Shown: positions 28,901 to 36,505 of the stretch, piece after piece
How the letters are laid out: every line of letters begins with the position of its first letter
How positions within the stretch are numbered: the stretch's first letter is position 1
NCBI GenBank assembly: GCA_030696045.1
Contig: JAUYNO010000086.1
Span: forward strand, 1-64,000
DNA length: 64,000 nt
Reading direction: 5' to 3'
Source of the DNA: Stagnimonas sp.
Lineage (GTDB): Bacteria > Pseudomonadota > Gammaproteobacteria > Nevskiales > Nevskiaceae
Notes under the pieces: generated by a model
The model's input: only the letters and a program-made list of their open reading frames with translations
Database searches by the model: none
What the model was told of the DNA's origin: nothing
Position numbers and translations under genes: made by a program

Positions 28901-30571
28901 GTACAAGGGCTCGCTCTGGTACAGCTCGCGACCCATGCCCGGGTGCTGGGCGCCCTGGCCCGGAAACACGAACACCAGGGAGGCGCCGGCCAGCGGGCTG
29001 CCACGGGCCCAGGATTCGACCGCCTGCAGCGCGCGGCTGGCGCCACCGGCGTCGGCGGCGACCATGACGGCGCGACGGTCGAAGCGGCCACGGCCGGTCT
29101 GCAGGGTCCAGGCGGCGTCGGCCAGCGGCGCCGGCTCCGGGCCGCCGAAATGCTGGGCCAGCTTCGCGCCCAGGGCTTCCAGCGAGCTGTCGGTCTTCGC
29201 CGCCAGCGGCAGCAGCTGCCAGCGGCGCGGATCGGCGCTGGCCGCGCGCGCGGGTGCAACCGCTTCTTCCAGGATCAGATGCGCATTGGTGCCGCCGATG
29301 CCGAAGCTGGAGACGCCGGCGCGGCGTGGCCCCGGGCCATCCCAGTCGGCGCCCTGGGCGGCGACCGTGAACGGGCTGCTGGCGAAGTCGATCTGCGGAT
29401 TGGGACGCTGGTAGCCGAGGCTGGCCGGGATGTAGCGGTGCTTCAGCGCCAGCGCGGTCTTGATGGTGGAGGCCAGCGCCGAGGCCGGGTCGAGATGGCC
29501 GATGTTGCTCTTCACCGAGCCGAGCTTGCAGTAGCCCTGGCGGCCGCTGTGCTGGCGGTAGGCCTGGGTCAGCGCCGCGACCTCGATGGGATCGCCGAGA
29601 TAGGTGGCGGTGCCGTGTGCCTCGACATAGCTGATGGTGTCGGCCGAGACGCCGGCGTCGTCGAGCGCCAGACCAATCACCTCGGCCTGGCCGCCCACCG
29701 AGGGCGCGGTGTAGCTGACCTTGTCGCTGCCGTCGTTGTTGAGCGCGCTGCCACGCAGCACGGCGTAGATGGTGTCGCCGTCGCGCTCGGCGTCGGCCCG
29801 GCGCTTGAGCAGCAGGCAGGCGACGCCGCTGCCGCGGATCATGCCGCTGCCTTCGGCGTCGAACACCCGCATCCGGCCGTCCTTGGAAAAGATGCTGCCG
29901 TCGATCCAGGGATAGCCGGCCTTCAGCGGCGACACCACGCGGGCGCCGCCGACCAGGGCGGCATCGCAGTCGCCGGCCAGCAGGGCGCGGCGGGCCAGGT
30001 GCATGAGCACGCCGCCGGTGGAGCAGGCGGTCTGCGCGCTCAGCGCCGGGCCGCGCAGGTTGAGCTTGTGGCTGATGTGGGTGGCGGCGTAGTCCTTGTC
30101 GTTGCCGAAGGTGATATGCACCTCGCCGAGCTGCGCGCGGCTGCCCGGATCGCCGGCGAGGTTGTGGCTGAAATAGCTGTTGCGCGCCACGCCGCAATAG
30201 GCGCCGACCCGCCCGGGCGTGTGCGCCGGGTCGTAGCCGGCGTGCTCCAGCGCCGCCCAGGCGCATTCCAGTAGCAGGCGCTGCTGCGGGTCCATCAGTG
30301 CGGCCTCGCGCGGACTGACCCCGAAGAAGGCGTGGTCGAAGCAGTCGGCGTCGGCCAGGGTGGCGTGGCGGCGCACGTAGTGCGGATCGGCGCGCTGTTC
30401 CGGTGCCACGCCGGCGGCGTCCAGCTCCGCCTCGCTGATCGGCACGATGGATTCGACGCCGTCGCGCAGATTGCTCCAGAACTGCTCGACGCTGTCGGCG
30501 CCGGGTAGGCGGGCGGCCATGCCGACGATGACGACTTCGTCGTCGTAAGACGGGAGACGGGAGACGGGAGG
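25937..30571 (-). CDS. Polyketide synthase KS-AT-ACP-aminotransferase, out of frame with the upstream NRPS
   Basis: About 1545 residues. The ketosynthase begins YDDEVVIVGMAARLPGADS and has TACSTG (active Cys near 30025), VEAHGTATYLGDP and KSNIGHL. The acyltransferase has PGQGAQHPGMG, GHSVGE near 28680 and HAFHSS near 28395; the HAFH form marks malonyl-CoA. The carrier protein has LGMDSLMLTQ near 27720. The last part is a class III PLP aminotransferase with GSEAVAAAVRCART, MDEVISGFR and the lysine motif YGKVFGGG near 26600. KS-AT-ACP-AMT would add a malonate unit and turn the beta-ketone into an amine, as in iturin-type and microcystin-type synthases. No ketoreductase is present. No start codon lies just upstream in this frame; the sequence continues smoothly from the NRPS only if the 7-bp repeat is changed. 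ATG at 30520 falls inside the ketosynthase. Confidence 0.88.
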   Translation of the reverse strand, partial: PPVSRLPSYDDEVVIVGMAARLPGADSVEQFWSNLRDGVESIVPISEAELDAAGVAPEQRADPHYVRRHATLADADCFDHAFFGVSPREAALMDPQQRLLLECAWAALEHAGYDPAHTPGRVGAYCGVARNSYFSHNLAGDPGSRAQLGEVHITFGNDKDYAATHISHKLNLRGPALSAQTACSTGGVLMHLARRALLAGDCDAALVGGARVVSPLKAGYPWIDGSIFSKDGRMRVFDAEGSGMIRGSGVACLLLKRRADAERDGDTIYAVLRGSALNNDGSDKVSYTAPSVGGQAEVIGLALDDAGVSADTISYVEAHGTATYLGDPIEVAALTQAYRQHSGRQGYCKLGSVKSNIGHLDPASALASTIKTALALKHRYIPASLGYQRPNPQIDFASSPFTVAAQGADWDGPGPRRAGVSSFGIGGTNAHLILEEAVAPARAASADPRRWQLLPLAAKTDSSLEALGAKLAQHFGGPEPAPLADAAWTLQTGRGRFDRRAVMVAADAGGASRALQAVESWARGSPLAGASLVFVFPGQGAQHPGMGRELYQSEPLYRALIDEGCALLQPELGVDLRSLLYPPPTQAAAAADTLRQTSLAQPAIFLASYALAKLWQSLGLWPALMLGHSVGEFVAGTLAGVFSYADALKLLAARARLMQAMPEGSMLALRLPEDRARALLPAEVDIAAVNSPSSTIVSGPTPAIEALEATLKARDIGTARLHTSHAFHSSMMDAVLEPFAAEVAAVPRGVPQRPIISTATGLPLTAEQARDPRYWARQLRGTVRFADAVAEALKQPGRVLLEVGPGQSLSGPLRQLVGAFGGGKATVVSSAPAAAQEGAAADEQLMQALGRLWIAGIEPDWIALHGGARQHVGLPTYAFARHRHWIEPSLSALPAAVQAAALAPAASSAQDSAAAPADALRGRAVKLLTGITGLEFGPGDDNKSFLELGMDSLMLTQVAGRLKAEFRLELKFRQLMEELSTLDRLCAYLKTHASGLPLAPAPDGNQAPEPVAAPVDGGPDAAPPAKAFGAAVRITRAAGETLTPRQRKSLDALIARYNARTAKSKASAQQHRVYFADPRTVSGFRPLWKETVYPIVSTRSEGAKLWDLDGNEYIDTVNGFGATLFGHKPAFVDQALREQIERGYEVGPVQEFIGEAARLFTKLSHNQRVAFCNTGSEAVAAAVRCARTVTGRDLVVSFNGDYHGIQDEAIVRPGPKGRGVPAAGGIPFTNTASTLILDYGDPKSLEIIAARADEIAAVMVEPVQSRNMDLQPREFLHECRRLADASGYAFIMDEVISGFRAAPGGAQEYFGVQADLASYGKVFGGGLPVGAVAGKARFMDALDGGGWQFGDGSVPEAGVTYFAGTFVRHPLVMAAVLAVLRHLDANPGLQATLAQRTSAFVERLEALCRDTGAPLRFPHFSSTFRLEWTQDEPFQELFAVYLRERGLHTYDGRVQVMTTAHTEPVLEQLLGIFRDAILAMQRDGLLGRRGEPVKIGFDAEAAGGIFYQPPLPGARLGRDAQGNPAWFVPDPERASKYLQIGARP

Positions 30572-32457
30572 GCGCCGAGTGATTTGGCGGGCGTCGCCAC
30601 GGGGCCGGAGCCGAAGCGGCTGGCGATGGCCTCCGGGTGGCGCGCCCGCAGCGCCAGGGCGTAGCGGCGCACGGTGCCGCTGGCGAACAGGTCCACCACC
30701 TGGGGCTTGACGCCGAGCAGGCGGCCGAGGCGGCCGACGCACTGCACCGCCTTGAGCGAGCTGCCCCCCAGCTCGAAGAAGGGATCGTCGATGCCGACCG
30801 GCGCGACATCGAGCAGCTCGGCCCAGAGCGTGGCGAGCTGTTGCTCCAGCGGCTCGCCCGGCGCGGTGTAGGCCACCGACAGCGGCGGCCGCTCGGTGGT
30901 GGGTACCGGCAGTGCGCGGCGGTCGAGCTTGCCGTTGCTGGTCAGCGGTAAGTGCTCCAGGAACAGCCAGGCCGCCGGCAGCATGTAGTCGGGCAGACGG
31001 CTGCTGACGGCGGCCCGGAGGCTGGTGGCGTCAATCGTCGCGCCCGGCTGCGGCACCAGGTAGGCGACCAGACGTGGCTCGTTGTCGCCGTCCTGGCGCA
31101 GCAGCACCACGGCGGCCTTGACCCCGGGCTGGGCGGCCAGCGCCGCCTCGATCTCGCCCAGCTCGATGCGGAAGCCGCGCAGCTTCACCTGCTGGTCGAT
31201 GCGACCGAGGTAGTGCAGGGTGCCGTCCTCGTTCCACTGCGCGCGGTCACCGCTGCGGTAGAGATGGCCATAGCGCGGATGGTCGATGAAGCGCTCGGCG
31301 CTCAGCTCCGGGCGGTTGAGGTAGCCGAGGCCGACCTGCACCCCGGCGATGCAGAGTTCGCCCTCCTCGCCCACCGGCACCGGTTCCAGCCCGGCGTCGA
31401 GCACGTACAGCCGGGTATTGGCGACCGGCCGGCCGATCGGCAGGTCCGGCGGCGCCGGTGCCGCGCCCGGCAGGATGTGCATGGCGACCACCGCGCTGCA
31501 CTCGGTGGGCCCGTAGCCGTTGATCAGCTCGGCGCCGCAGTGGCGCCGCCAGTCGGTGAGGCGGGAGAGGTTGACCGGCTCGCCGCCCAGGGCCAGCTGG
31601 CGCAGCGGGGCCAGCCGCGCCCAGGTGCTGTCGTCGGCGCCGTCGATCAGGGCGTGGAAAGCGCTGGGGGTGCAGTTGAGGTTGCTGATGCCTTCGCGCT
31701 GGATGCAGTCGAGGATCAGCTCGGCATCGAAGCCGTCGCTGTCCGGCAGCACCACGGTGCCGCCCACCATCAGCGGGCAGAACAGGTTCTTCTGGGTCAG
31801 GTCGAAGGCCATCGAGCTGACGATCAGGAAGCGGTTGCCGGAGCCCAGCCGCAGTGCCTGGAGGTAGTGCTGGTACAGGTTGGCGGCGCCGCGATGCGAG
31901 ACCAGCGAGCCCTTGGGCCGGCCGGTGGAGCCGGAGGTGTAGATCAGGTACAGCGGGTCGTCGAGGGTGACCACCGGCACCGGATCGTGATCCGAATGGC
32001 TGGCGAACTCGGCGGCATCGACATCGAGCAGCAGGCTCTGCTCGGGCAGCTCGCCGAGCCGGGCCGCGTGCGCGCGGTCGGTGAGCAACACATTGGCGCC
32101 GGAGTCGGCCAGCATCAGCCGCACCCGCTCGGCCGGATACTCCGGGTCGATCGGCAGGTAGCAGCCACCGGCCTTCTGCACCGCCAGCCAGGCCACCAGC
32201 TGATCCGGGGTGCGCGAGCCGTACAGGGCGACGATCTGGCCCGGGCCGACGCCGCGCTCCATCAGCCAGTGCGCAAGCCGGTTGGCGCGCAGGTTCAGCT
32301 CGCCGTAGCTGAGGCGCTGGGCGCCGCGCACCACCGCCACCCAGTCCGGATGCTGCCTCGCCTGCTGCTCGATGCGCTGGTAGGCGCAATGCGCCGGCAG
32401 CGGCGCCTCGGTGGCATTCCATTCGGCCGGTACCGCCATGTCCGCACTCTCGCTCAC
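30295..32457 (-). CDS. Nonribosomal peptide synthetase loading module A-PCP
   Basis: The adenylation domain fills about residues 25-520: LYLIYTSGSTGRPKGS (A3), MAFDLTQKNLF (A4), LGGEPV, NGYGPTECSA (A5), YRSGDRAQW (A7), and NGKLDRRAL (A10). The carrier domain near 545-615 has FFELGGSSLKAVQ. There is no condensation domain, so this is the loading module. The pocket, read by eye, starts D-L-K-N; I do not match it to a substrate. After about residue 629 the frame crosses the 7-bp repeat and the following 90 residues are a shadow of the ketosynthase in another frame, so the natural product is probably one A-PCP-KS-AT-ACP-AMT chain of about 2175 residues. The GTG start at 32457 has a GAGGGG ribosome site seven bases upstream; ATG at 32439 is an alternative. 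Confidence 0.88.
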   Translation of the reverse strand: MSESADMAVPAEWNATEAPLPAHCAYQRIEQQARQHPDWVAVVRGAQRLSYGELNLRANRLAHWLMERGVGPGQIVALYGSRTPDQLVAWLAVQKAGGCYLPIDPEYPAERVRLMLADSGANVLLTDRAHAARLGELPEQSLLLDVDAAEFASHSDHDPVPVVTLDDPLYLIYTSGSTGRPKGSLVSHRGAANLYQHYLQALRLGSGNRFLIVSSMAFDLTQKNLFCPLMVGGTVVLPDSDGFDAELILDCIQREGISNLNCTPSAFHALIDGADDSTWARLAPLRQLALGGEPVNLSRLTDWRRHCGAELINGYGPTECSAVVAMHILPGAAPAPPDLPIGRPVANTRLYVLDAGLEPVPVGEEGELCIAGVQVGLGYLNRPELSAERFIDHPRYGHLYRSGDRAQWNEDGTLHYLGRIDQQVKLRGFRIELGEIEAALAAQPGVKAAVVLLRQDGDNEPRLVAYLVPQPGATIDATSLRAAVSSRLPDYMLPAAWLFLEHLPLTSNGKLDRRALPVPTTERPPLSVAYTAPGEPLEQQLATLWAELLDVAPVGIDDPFFELGGSSLKAVQCVGRLGRLLGVKPQVVDLFASGTVRRYALALRARHPEAIASRFGSGPVATPAKSLGALPSPVSRLTTTKSSSSAWPPAYPAPTASSSSGAICATASNPSCRSARRSWTPPAWHRNSAPIRTTCAATPPWPTPTASTTPSSGSVRARPH
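30548..30568. repeat. Three tandem copies of a 7-bp unit at the A-PCP / KS junction
   Basis: On the plus strand AGACGGG is repeated three times without change (30548-30554, 30555-30561, 30562-30568). On the coding strand it reads CCCGTCT. The unit length is not a multiple of three, so each gain or loss shifts the frame. With three copies the A-PCP frame does not join the ketosynthase frame. With four copies or with one copy it does, giving a continuous linker reading PSPVSRLPSYDDE in the four-copy case. Confidence 0.95.
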
Positions 32458-32562
32458 GTCATTCCCCTCGACTGGCGTTGCGAAGGGGGCGCGTCTCGCC
32501 GGGCGCGTCCCCGCTCAGGCTGCGATGGGCACCGGCCGCTCAGGCCGGTTGCCCGGTAGCGC

Positions 32563-33042
32563 TTACTTCACCGTGATGCTGATCTTGTCACTGAGCAGCG
32601 CCGGGTTGTGCGGCTGGTGCTTCCAGTCCGCCAGCAGCAGCTGCAGCGTGTGCTTGCCCGGCTTCAGCACCAGCTCGGTCTCGGTCTGGCCGCCGCCGTA
32701 GTGCTTGATCTGTTCGGTGGCCGGCAGCGCCAGGGTGAGATCGACGGTCGGGTTGTCGATCAGCACATGGAAGTGGCCGGTGTTCTCGGCCTGCACGCCG
32801 GCGGCGCTGACGCCCATGCCCTTGAGGCCGAACTGGATCAGCACCGGGCTCTTCAGGTTGTCGCCGTCCTTGAGGTTGATGAAATAGACCTTGGCGCCCG
32901 GCACCGAGGGCAGGGCCAGACCGAGGGTGGTCTCGACCTTGGTATTGGCCTGCTGCTTGGCGGCGTCCTTGAGGTCTTGCTTCCAGTCGGCCTGGGCGGT
33001 GGTGGCGAGGCTCAGCAGCAGTAAGGGCAGGACGAGGCGCAT
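32563..33042 (-). CDS. Secreted DUF4399 protein
   Basis: A 159-residue protein with a signal peptide (MRLVLPLLLLSLATTAQA, cleavage after about residue 18). The rest is a DUF4399 domain: NTGHFHVLIDNP near residue 92, then a GGGQTETELVLKPGKHTLQLLLADW block and a final strand DKISITVK. The family is periplasmic and of unknown role. It lies upstream of the NRPS operon on the same strand with a 105-base gap, so it may or may not be co-transcribed. Confidence 0.85.
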   Translation of the reverse strand: MRLVLPLLLLSLATTAQADWKQDLKDAAKQQANTKVETTLGLALPSVPGAKVYFINLKDGDNLKSPVLIQFGLKGMGVSAAGVQAENTGHFHVLIDNPTVDLTLALPATEQIKHYGGGQTETELVLKPGKHTLQLLLADWKHQPHNPALLSDKISITVK

Positions 33043-33079
33043 GGGGACTCCGGTCGGCGGGGGCGGTGGTCCCGGGAGC

Positions 33080-33964
33080 TTAGCCAATCTTGCGGGCGAC
33101 CAGCAGCAGATGGCGCAAGGCGCCGACCCGGACCTCCTGCTGGAAGCGGATCTCCCAGCCGGCTCGGCGGAAGCGTGCGGGGTGGTTGTGGCTGTTGGTG
33201 AACTCGGCGCCGAAGCTGCGGGAATCCAGCTCGCGCTCCAGGTCATGATCGGGCGCCAGCGGCTCGACGAGGGCGAACAGGGCCGGCGGGCGTGCGGCCA
33301 GCAGGCCCAGCAGCCGGTCGAGCTGGGCCTGGGTGAGGTATTCGAGCACCCCGGCGTTGCTGAAATACACCCAGCCCGGCTCGGCGTGCGCCTCCAGCCA
33401 GGCCACCGCCTCGCCGGTGACGAAGCGGAGCCTGGGGGCGGGCCAGCGCGCCGCGTTGGCGCGCGCTGCCTCGGGATTGAGATCGAGGCCGATGAATTGC
33501 GGGATGCTGCCCAGGCGCCGGCTCAGGTAGTCGAGTGCCAGGCCGTTGCCGCTGCCGATCTCGCAGAGGCCGGCCGGCGCGAAGCCGGCGCCAGCCAGCT
33601 CGCGTTCCAGCGCGTCGACCACGCCGAGGTGATGGCGCAGGAAGCGCTGCTCGAAGCGTGCCGCCACCTCGCCGACGCGGGCGAACAGGGCGCCGCCGCG
33701 ACCGGCCCAGAAGCGCTGCTGGACGCCATTGAGCGCATCCCAGTCGCCGCTGCGGCGGGCCCGCGCCACCCAGCCGGCCAGCAGCAGACGGTCGAGCCGG
33801 TTGAAGTGCATGGGGTCGCCGTCGCGCAGAACCCGGCCGGCACGGCCCGGCAGCAGGCCGACCAGCAGCTCGCCCAGCAGTAGCTTGGGGATGCGCTTCC
33901 AGCGCTGGGCGGGCAAGACCAACGGATAGCTGATTGCGGTCTCGCTGGCGCCGTCCGAGCGCAT
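33080..33964 (-). CDS. SAM-dependent methyltransferase
   Basis: A 294-residue class I methyltransferase-like protein. Motif I is LCEIGSGNGLALDYL near residue 133, IGLDLNPEAARAN is the second acidic loop near 157, and WVYFSNAGVLEYL near 197 is the motif IV region. The N-terminal 80 residues are Arg/Leu-rich and unassigned. Three bases separate its stop codon side from the next gene end; on the minus strand it follows rpiA closely (stop of rpiA at 33968), so yggS-rpiA-methyltransferase-DUF4399 may be one transcript. Substrate unknown. Confidence 0.7.
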   Translation of the reverse strand: MRSDGASETAISYPLVLPAQRWKRIPKLLLGELLVGLLPGRAGRVLRDGDPMHFNRLDRLLLAGWVARARRSGDWDALNGVQQRFWAGRGGALFARVGEVAARFEQRFLRHHLGVVDALERELAGAGFAPAGLCEIGSGNGLALDYLSRRLGSIPQFIGLDLNPEAARANAARWPAPRLRFVTGEAVAWLEAHAEPGWVYFSNAGVLEYLTQAQLDRLLGLLAARPPALFALVEPLAPDHDLERELDSRSFGAEFTNSHNHPARFRRAGWEIRFQQEVRVGALRHLLLVARKIG

Positions 33965-33967
33965 TGC

Positions 33968-34627
33968 CTAGGCCCTGAGGGTCCGCACTCCGCCGGGCCC
34001 GCCGACCAGCAGCACGTCGGCCTTGCGCCGCGCGAACAGGCCGACCGTGACCACGCCGGGGATCTGGTTGATCGCCGCTTCCAGCCCGACCGGGTCGGTG
34101 ATGGCGAGGCCGTGCACGTCGAGGATCAGATTGCCGTTGTCGGTGACCACGTTCTCGCGCCAGCGCGGCTGGCCGCCGAGCTTGACCAGCTCGCGCGCCA
34201 CCAGCGAGCGCGCCATCGGGATCACTTCCACCGGCAGCGGGAACTTGCCCAGCACCGGCACCAGCTTGGATTCGTCGACGATGCAGACGAAGGTCCGCGC
34301 CGCCTCGGCGACGATCTTCTCGCGGGTATGGGCCGCGCCGCCGCCCTTGATCAGGCGCAGATGCGGGTCGGATTCGTCGGCGCCATCGACATAGATCGAC
34401 AGCGGCCCGGCGCTGTTGGCGTCGAGCACCGGGATGCCGATGGCTTTCAGGCGCGCGCTGCTGGCTTCCGAGGACGACACCGCGCCCGGGATATCGGCCT
34501 TGCGGCCGGCGAGGGCGTCGATGAAGAAATTGACCGTCGAGCCGGTGCCGACGCCGAGGATTTCCCCCGGCACCAGGTAGGCGAGGGCGGCTTCGGCGAC
34601 GGCTTTCTTGGCTTGGTTCTGGTCCAT
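33968..34627 (-). CDS. rpiA: Ribose-5-phosphate isomerase A
   Basis: A 219-residue cytoplasmic enzyme interconverting ribose 5-phosphate and ribulose 5-phosphate in the pentose phosphate pathway. [15 protein letters not shown] near residue 25 is the phosphate-binding loop, [11 protein letters not shown] follows, [25 protein letters not shown] near 83 holds the catalytic Asp and Lys, and [12 protein letters not shown] is near 165. The length is normal. ATG 34627 was chosen over longer in-frame starts because family proteins begin at this point. It sits 16 bases after the stop of yggS, in the same direction. Confidence 0.96.
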   Translation of the reverse strand: MDQNQAKKAVAEAALAYLVPGEILGVGTGSTVNFFIDALAGRKADIPGAVSSSEASSARLKAIGIPVLDANSAGPLSIYVDGADESDPHLRLIKGGGAAHTREKIVAEAARTFVCIVDESKLVPVLGKFPLPVEVIPMARSLVARELVKLGGQPRWRENVVTDNGNLILDVHGLAITDPVGLEAAINQIPGVVTVGLFARRKADVLLVGGPGGVRTLRA

Positions 34628-34643
34628 GTGGCTAGTGTCGGGC

Positions 34644-35339
34644 TTACGGGGCGGGCTTGCCAGCGCGGCGGCCGAACAGTGCGGTGCCGATGCGCAGCAG
34701 GTTGGCGCCTTCGGCAATGGCGGGTTCGAGATCGTCGGACATGCCCATCGACAGCGTATCCAGCGCCAGGCCCTCGGCCCGCACCTGTTCCAGCAGCTGG
34801 CGCAGCAGGCGGAAGGGCGCGCGCGGGTCGCTGGCCTGGGCCAGCGGCGCGGGCAGGGTCATCAGGCCGCGCAGACGCAGTCCCGGCAGGCCGGTGATGG
34901 CCCGGCACAGCGCCAGCACCTGGTCGGGCTGGCAGCCGGCCTTGCTGGCCTCGCCGGAGACATTGACCTGCACGCAGAGGTTCAGCGGCGGCCGCGCCGG
35001 CGGCCGCTGCTCCGACAGCCGCTGGGCGATCTTCAGACGCTCGACCCCGTGCACCCAGTCGAAGTGGGCGGCGATGTCGGCGGTCTTGTTGGACTGGATC
35101 GCGCCGATGTGGTGCCACTGCACCGGCTCGCCCGCGAGCGCGGCGATCTTGCCCAGCGCCTCCTGCAGATAGTTCTCGCCGAAGGCCCGCTGGCCGGCGC
35201 GCAAGGCCTCGCGCAGGCCCTCGACCGGGACCGTCTTGCTCACGGCCAGCAGCTCCACCGCGGCCGGATCGCGTCCGGCGGCGGCGCAGGCGGCGGCGAT
35301 GCGGGCGCGGACGCTGGCTAGATTGTGTGCAAACGGCAT
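34644..35339 (-). CDS. yggS: PLP homeostasis protein, YggS family
   Basis: A 231-residue protein of the YggS/PROSC family, which binds pyridoxal phosphate and controls its level rather than catalysing a reaction. [19 protein letters not shown] near residue 32 includes the PLP lysine; [21 protein letters not shown] and [10 protein letters not shown] follow. [12 protein letters not shown] and [13 protein letters not shown] near 200 are family signatures. In many proteobacteria this gene lies beside pilT, which is divergent here. Confidence 0.94.
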   Translation of the reverse strand: MPFAHNLASVRARIAAACAAAGRDPAAVELLAVSKTVPVEGLREALRAGQRAFGENYLQEALGKIAALAGEPVQWHHIGAIQSNKTADIAAHFDWVHGVERLKIAQRLSEQRPPARPPLNLCVQVNVSGEASKAGCQPDQVLALCRAITGLPGLRLRGLMTLPAPLAQASDPRAPFRLLRQLLEQVRAEGLALDTLSMGMSDDLEPAIAEGANLLRIGTALFGRRAGKPAP

Positions 35340-35370
35340 GCGGGCCCTGCGACAGCGAAAGAAAAGGCGG

Positions 35371-35399
35371 TTGCCGAGGCGGGAGGAAGTGGCTAACGT
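35371..35399 (+). promoter_or_regulatory. Candidate sigma-70 promoter for pilT
   Basis: TTGCCG at 35371-35376, a 17-base spacer, then TAACGT at 35394-35399. It lies 47 bases before the pilT ATG and in the gap to the divergent yggS. Sequence match only. Confidence 0.35.
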
Positions 35400-35445
35400 C
35401 CCACGACGACGACGCGCACCAGAATAAGGCCGAAAGGGAACTCCC

Positions 35446-36495
35446 ATGGCGATGGACATTTCACAGCTGCTCACCTTCAGCGTGCAGCAGAAGGCTTCGG
35501 ACCTTCACCTGTCCGCCGGGATCGAGCCGATGATCCGCGTCGACGGCGACGTCAAGCGCATCAACCTGCCGCCGCTCGATCACAAGACCGTGCACGACAT
35601 GGTCTACGACATCATGAACGACAAGCAGCGCAAGGCCTGGGACGAGTTCCTGGAGACCGACTTCTCGTTCGAGATTCCCGGCCTGGCGCGCTTCCGCGTC
35701 AACGCCTTCAACCAGAGCCGGGGCGCCGGCGCGGTGTTCCGCACCATTCCCAGCAAGATCCTGTCGTTGGACGATCTCAAGGCGCCCTCGATCTTCAAGG
35801 ACATCGCCGACACCCCGCGTGGCATCGTGCTGGTGACCGGCCCGACCGGCTCCGGCAAGTCGACCACGCTGGCGGCCATCGTCAACCACATCAACGAGAA
35901 CGAGTACGGCCATATCCTCACCATCGAGGACCCGATCGAGTTCGTGCATCCGTCCAAGAAGTGCCTGATCAACCAGCGCGAGGTGCATCGCGACACGCTC
36001 GGCTTCAACGAGTCGCTGCGCTCGGCGCTGCGCGAGGACCCGGACGTGATCCTGGTCGGCGAAATGCGCGATCTGGAAACGATTCGTCTGGCGCTGTCGG
36101 CGGCGGAAACCGGTCACCTTGTCTTCGGCACCCTGCACACCTCCAGCGCCGCCAAGACCGTCGACCGCATCGTCGACGTGTTCCCGGCCGCCGAGAAGGA
36201 CATGGTGCGCACCATGCTGTCGGAATCGCTGCGGGCGGTGATCTCGCAGAGCCTGCTGAAGAAGAAGGGCGGCGGCCGCGTCGCCGCGCACGAGATCATG
36301 ATCGGCACGCCCGCCATCCGTAACCTGATCCGCGAGAACAAGATCGCGCAGATGTACTCGGCGATCCAGACCGGCCAGAAGGACGGCATGCAGACGCTCG
36401 ACCAGTGCCTGAAAGAGCTGGTTAAGCGCGGCACCGTCGAGTTGAACGAGGCGCGCATGAAGTCGGCCGATCCACGCACTTTCGCGGTAGCTTGA
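35446..36495 (+). CDS. pilT: Type IV pilus retraction ATPase PilT
   Basis: A 349-residue secretion-type hexameric ATPase that depolymerises type IV pili at the inner membrane. The N-terminal domain reads MAMDISQLLTFSVQQKASDLHLSAG. Walker A TGPTGSGKST is at 131-140, the Asp box ILTIEDPIEFVH follows, Walker B ILVGEMRDLETI is near 202, and the His box TGHLVFGTLHTSSA follows. The C-terminal AIRNLIRE motif, needed for retraction in studied PilTs, is present near residue 285. It has a ribosome site AAAGGGAAC upstream of the ATG. It is followed 10 bases later by pilU. Confidence 0.97.
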   Translation: MAMDISQLLTFSVQQKASDLHLSAGIEPMIRVDGDVKRINLPPLDHKTVHDMVYDIMNDKQRKAWDEFLETDFSFEIPGLARFRVNAFNQSRGAGAVFRTIPSKILSLDDLKAPSIFKDIADTPRGIVLVTGPTGSGKSTTLAAIVNHINENEYGHILTIEDPIEFVHPSKKCLINQREVHRDTLGFNESLRSALREDPDVILVGEMRDLETIRLALSAAETGHLVFGTLHTSSAAKTVDRIVDVFPAAEKDMVRTMLSESLRAVISQSLLKKKGGGRVAAHEIMIGTPAIRNLIRENKIAQMYSAIQTGQKDGMQTLDQCLKELVKRGTVELNEARMKSADPRTFAVA

Positions 36496-36505
36496 GGAGT
36501 AGGGC

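Noticed and set aside
26189-30274. A 1361-codon open frame on the plus strand opposite the polyketide synthase
   Set aside because: Same reason: KS, AT, ACP and aminotransferase motifs are all on the minus strand.
30295-30547. The last 90 codons of the A-PCP reading frame as real protein
   Set aside because: After the 7-bp repeat this frame is a Ser/Pro-rich shadow of the ketosynthase in another frame; the true continuation is the ketosynthase frame.
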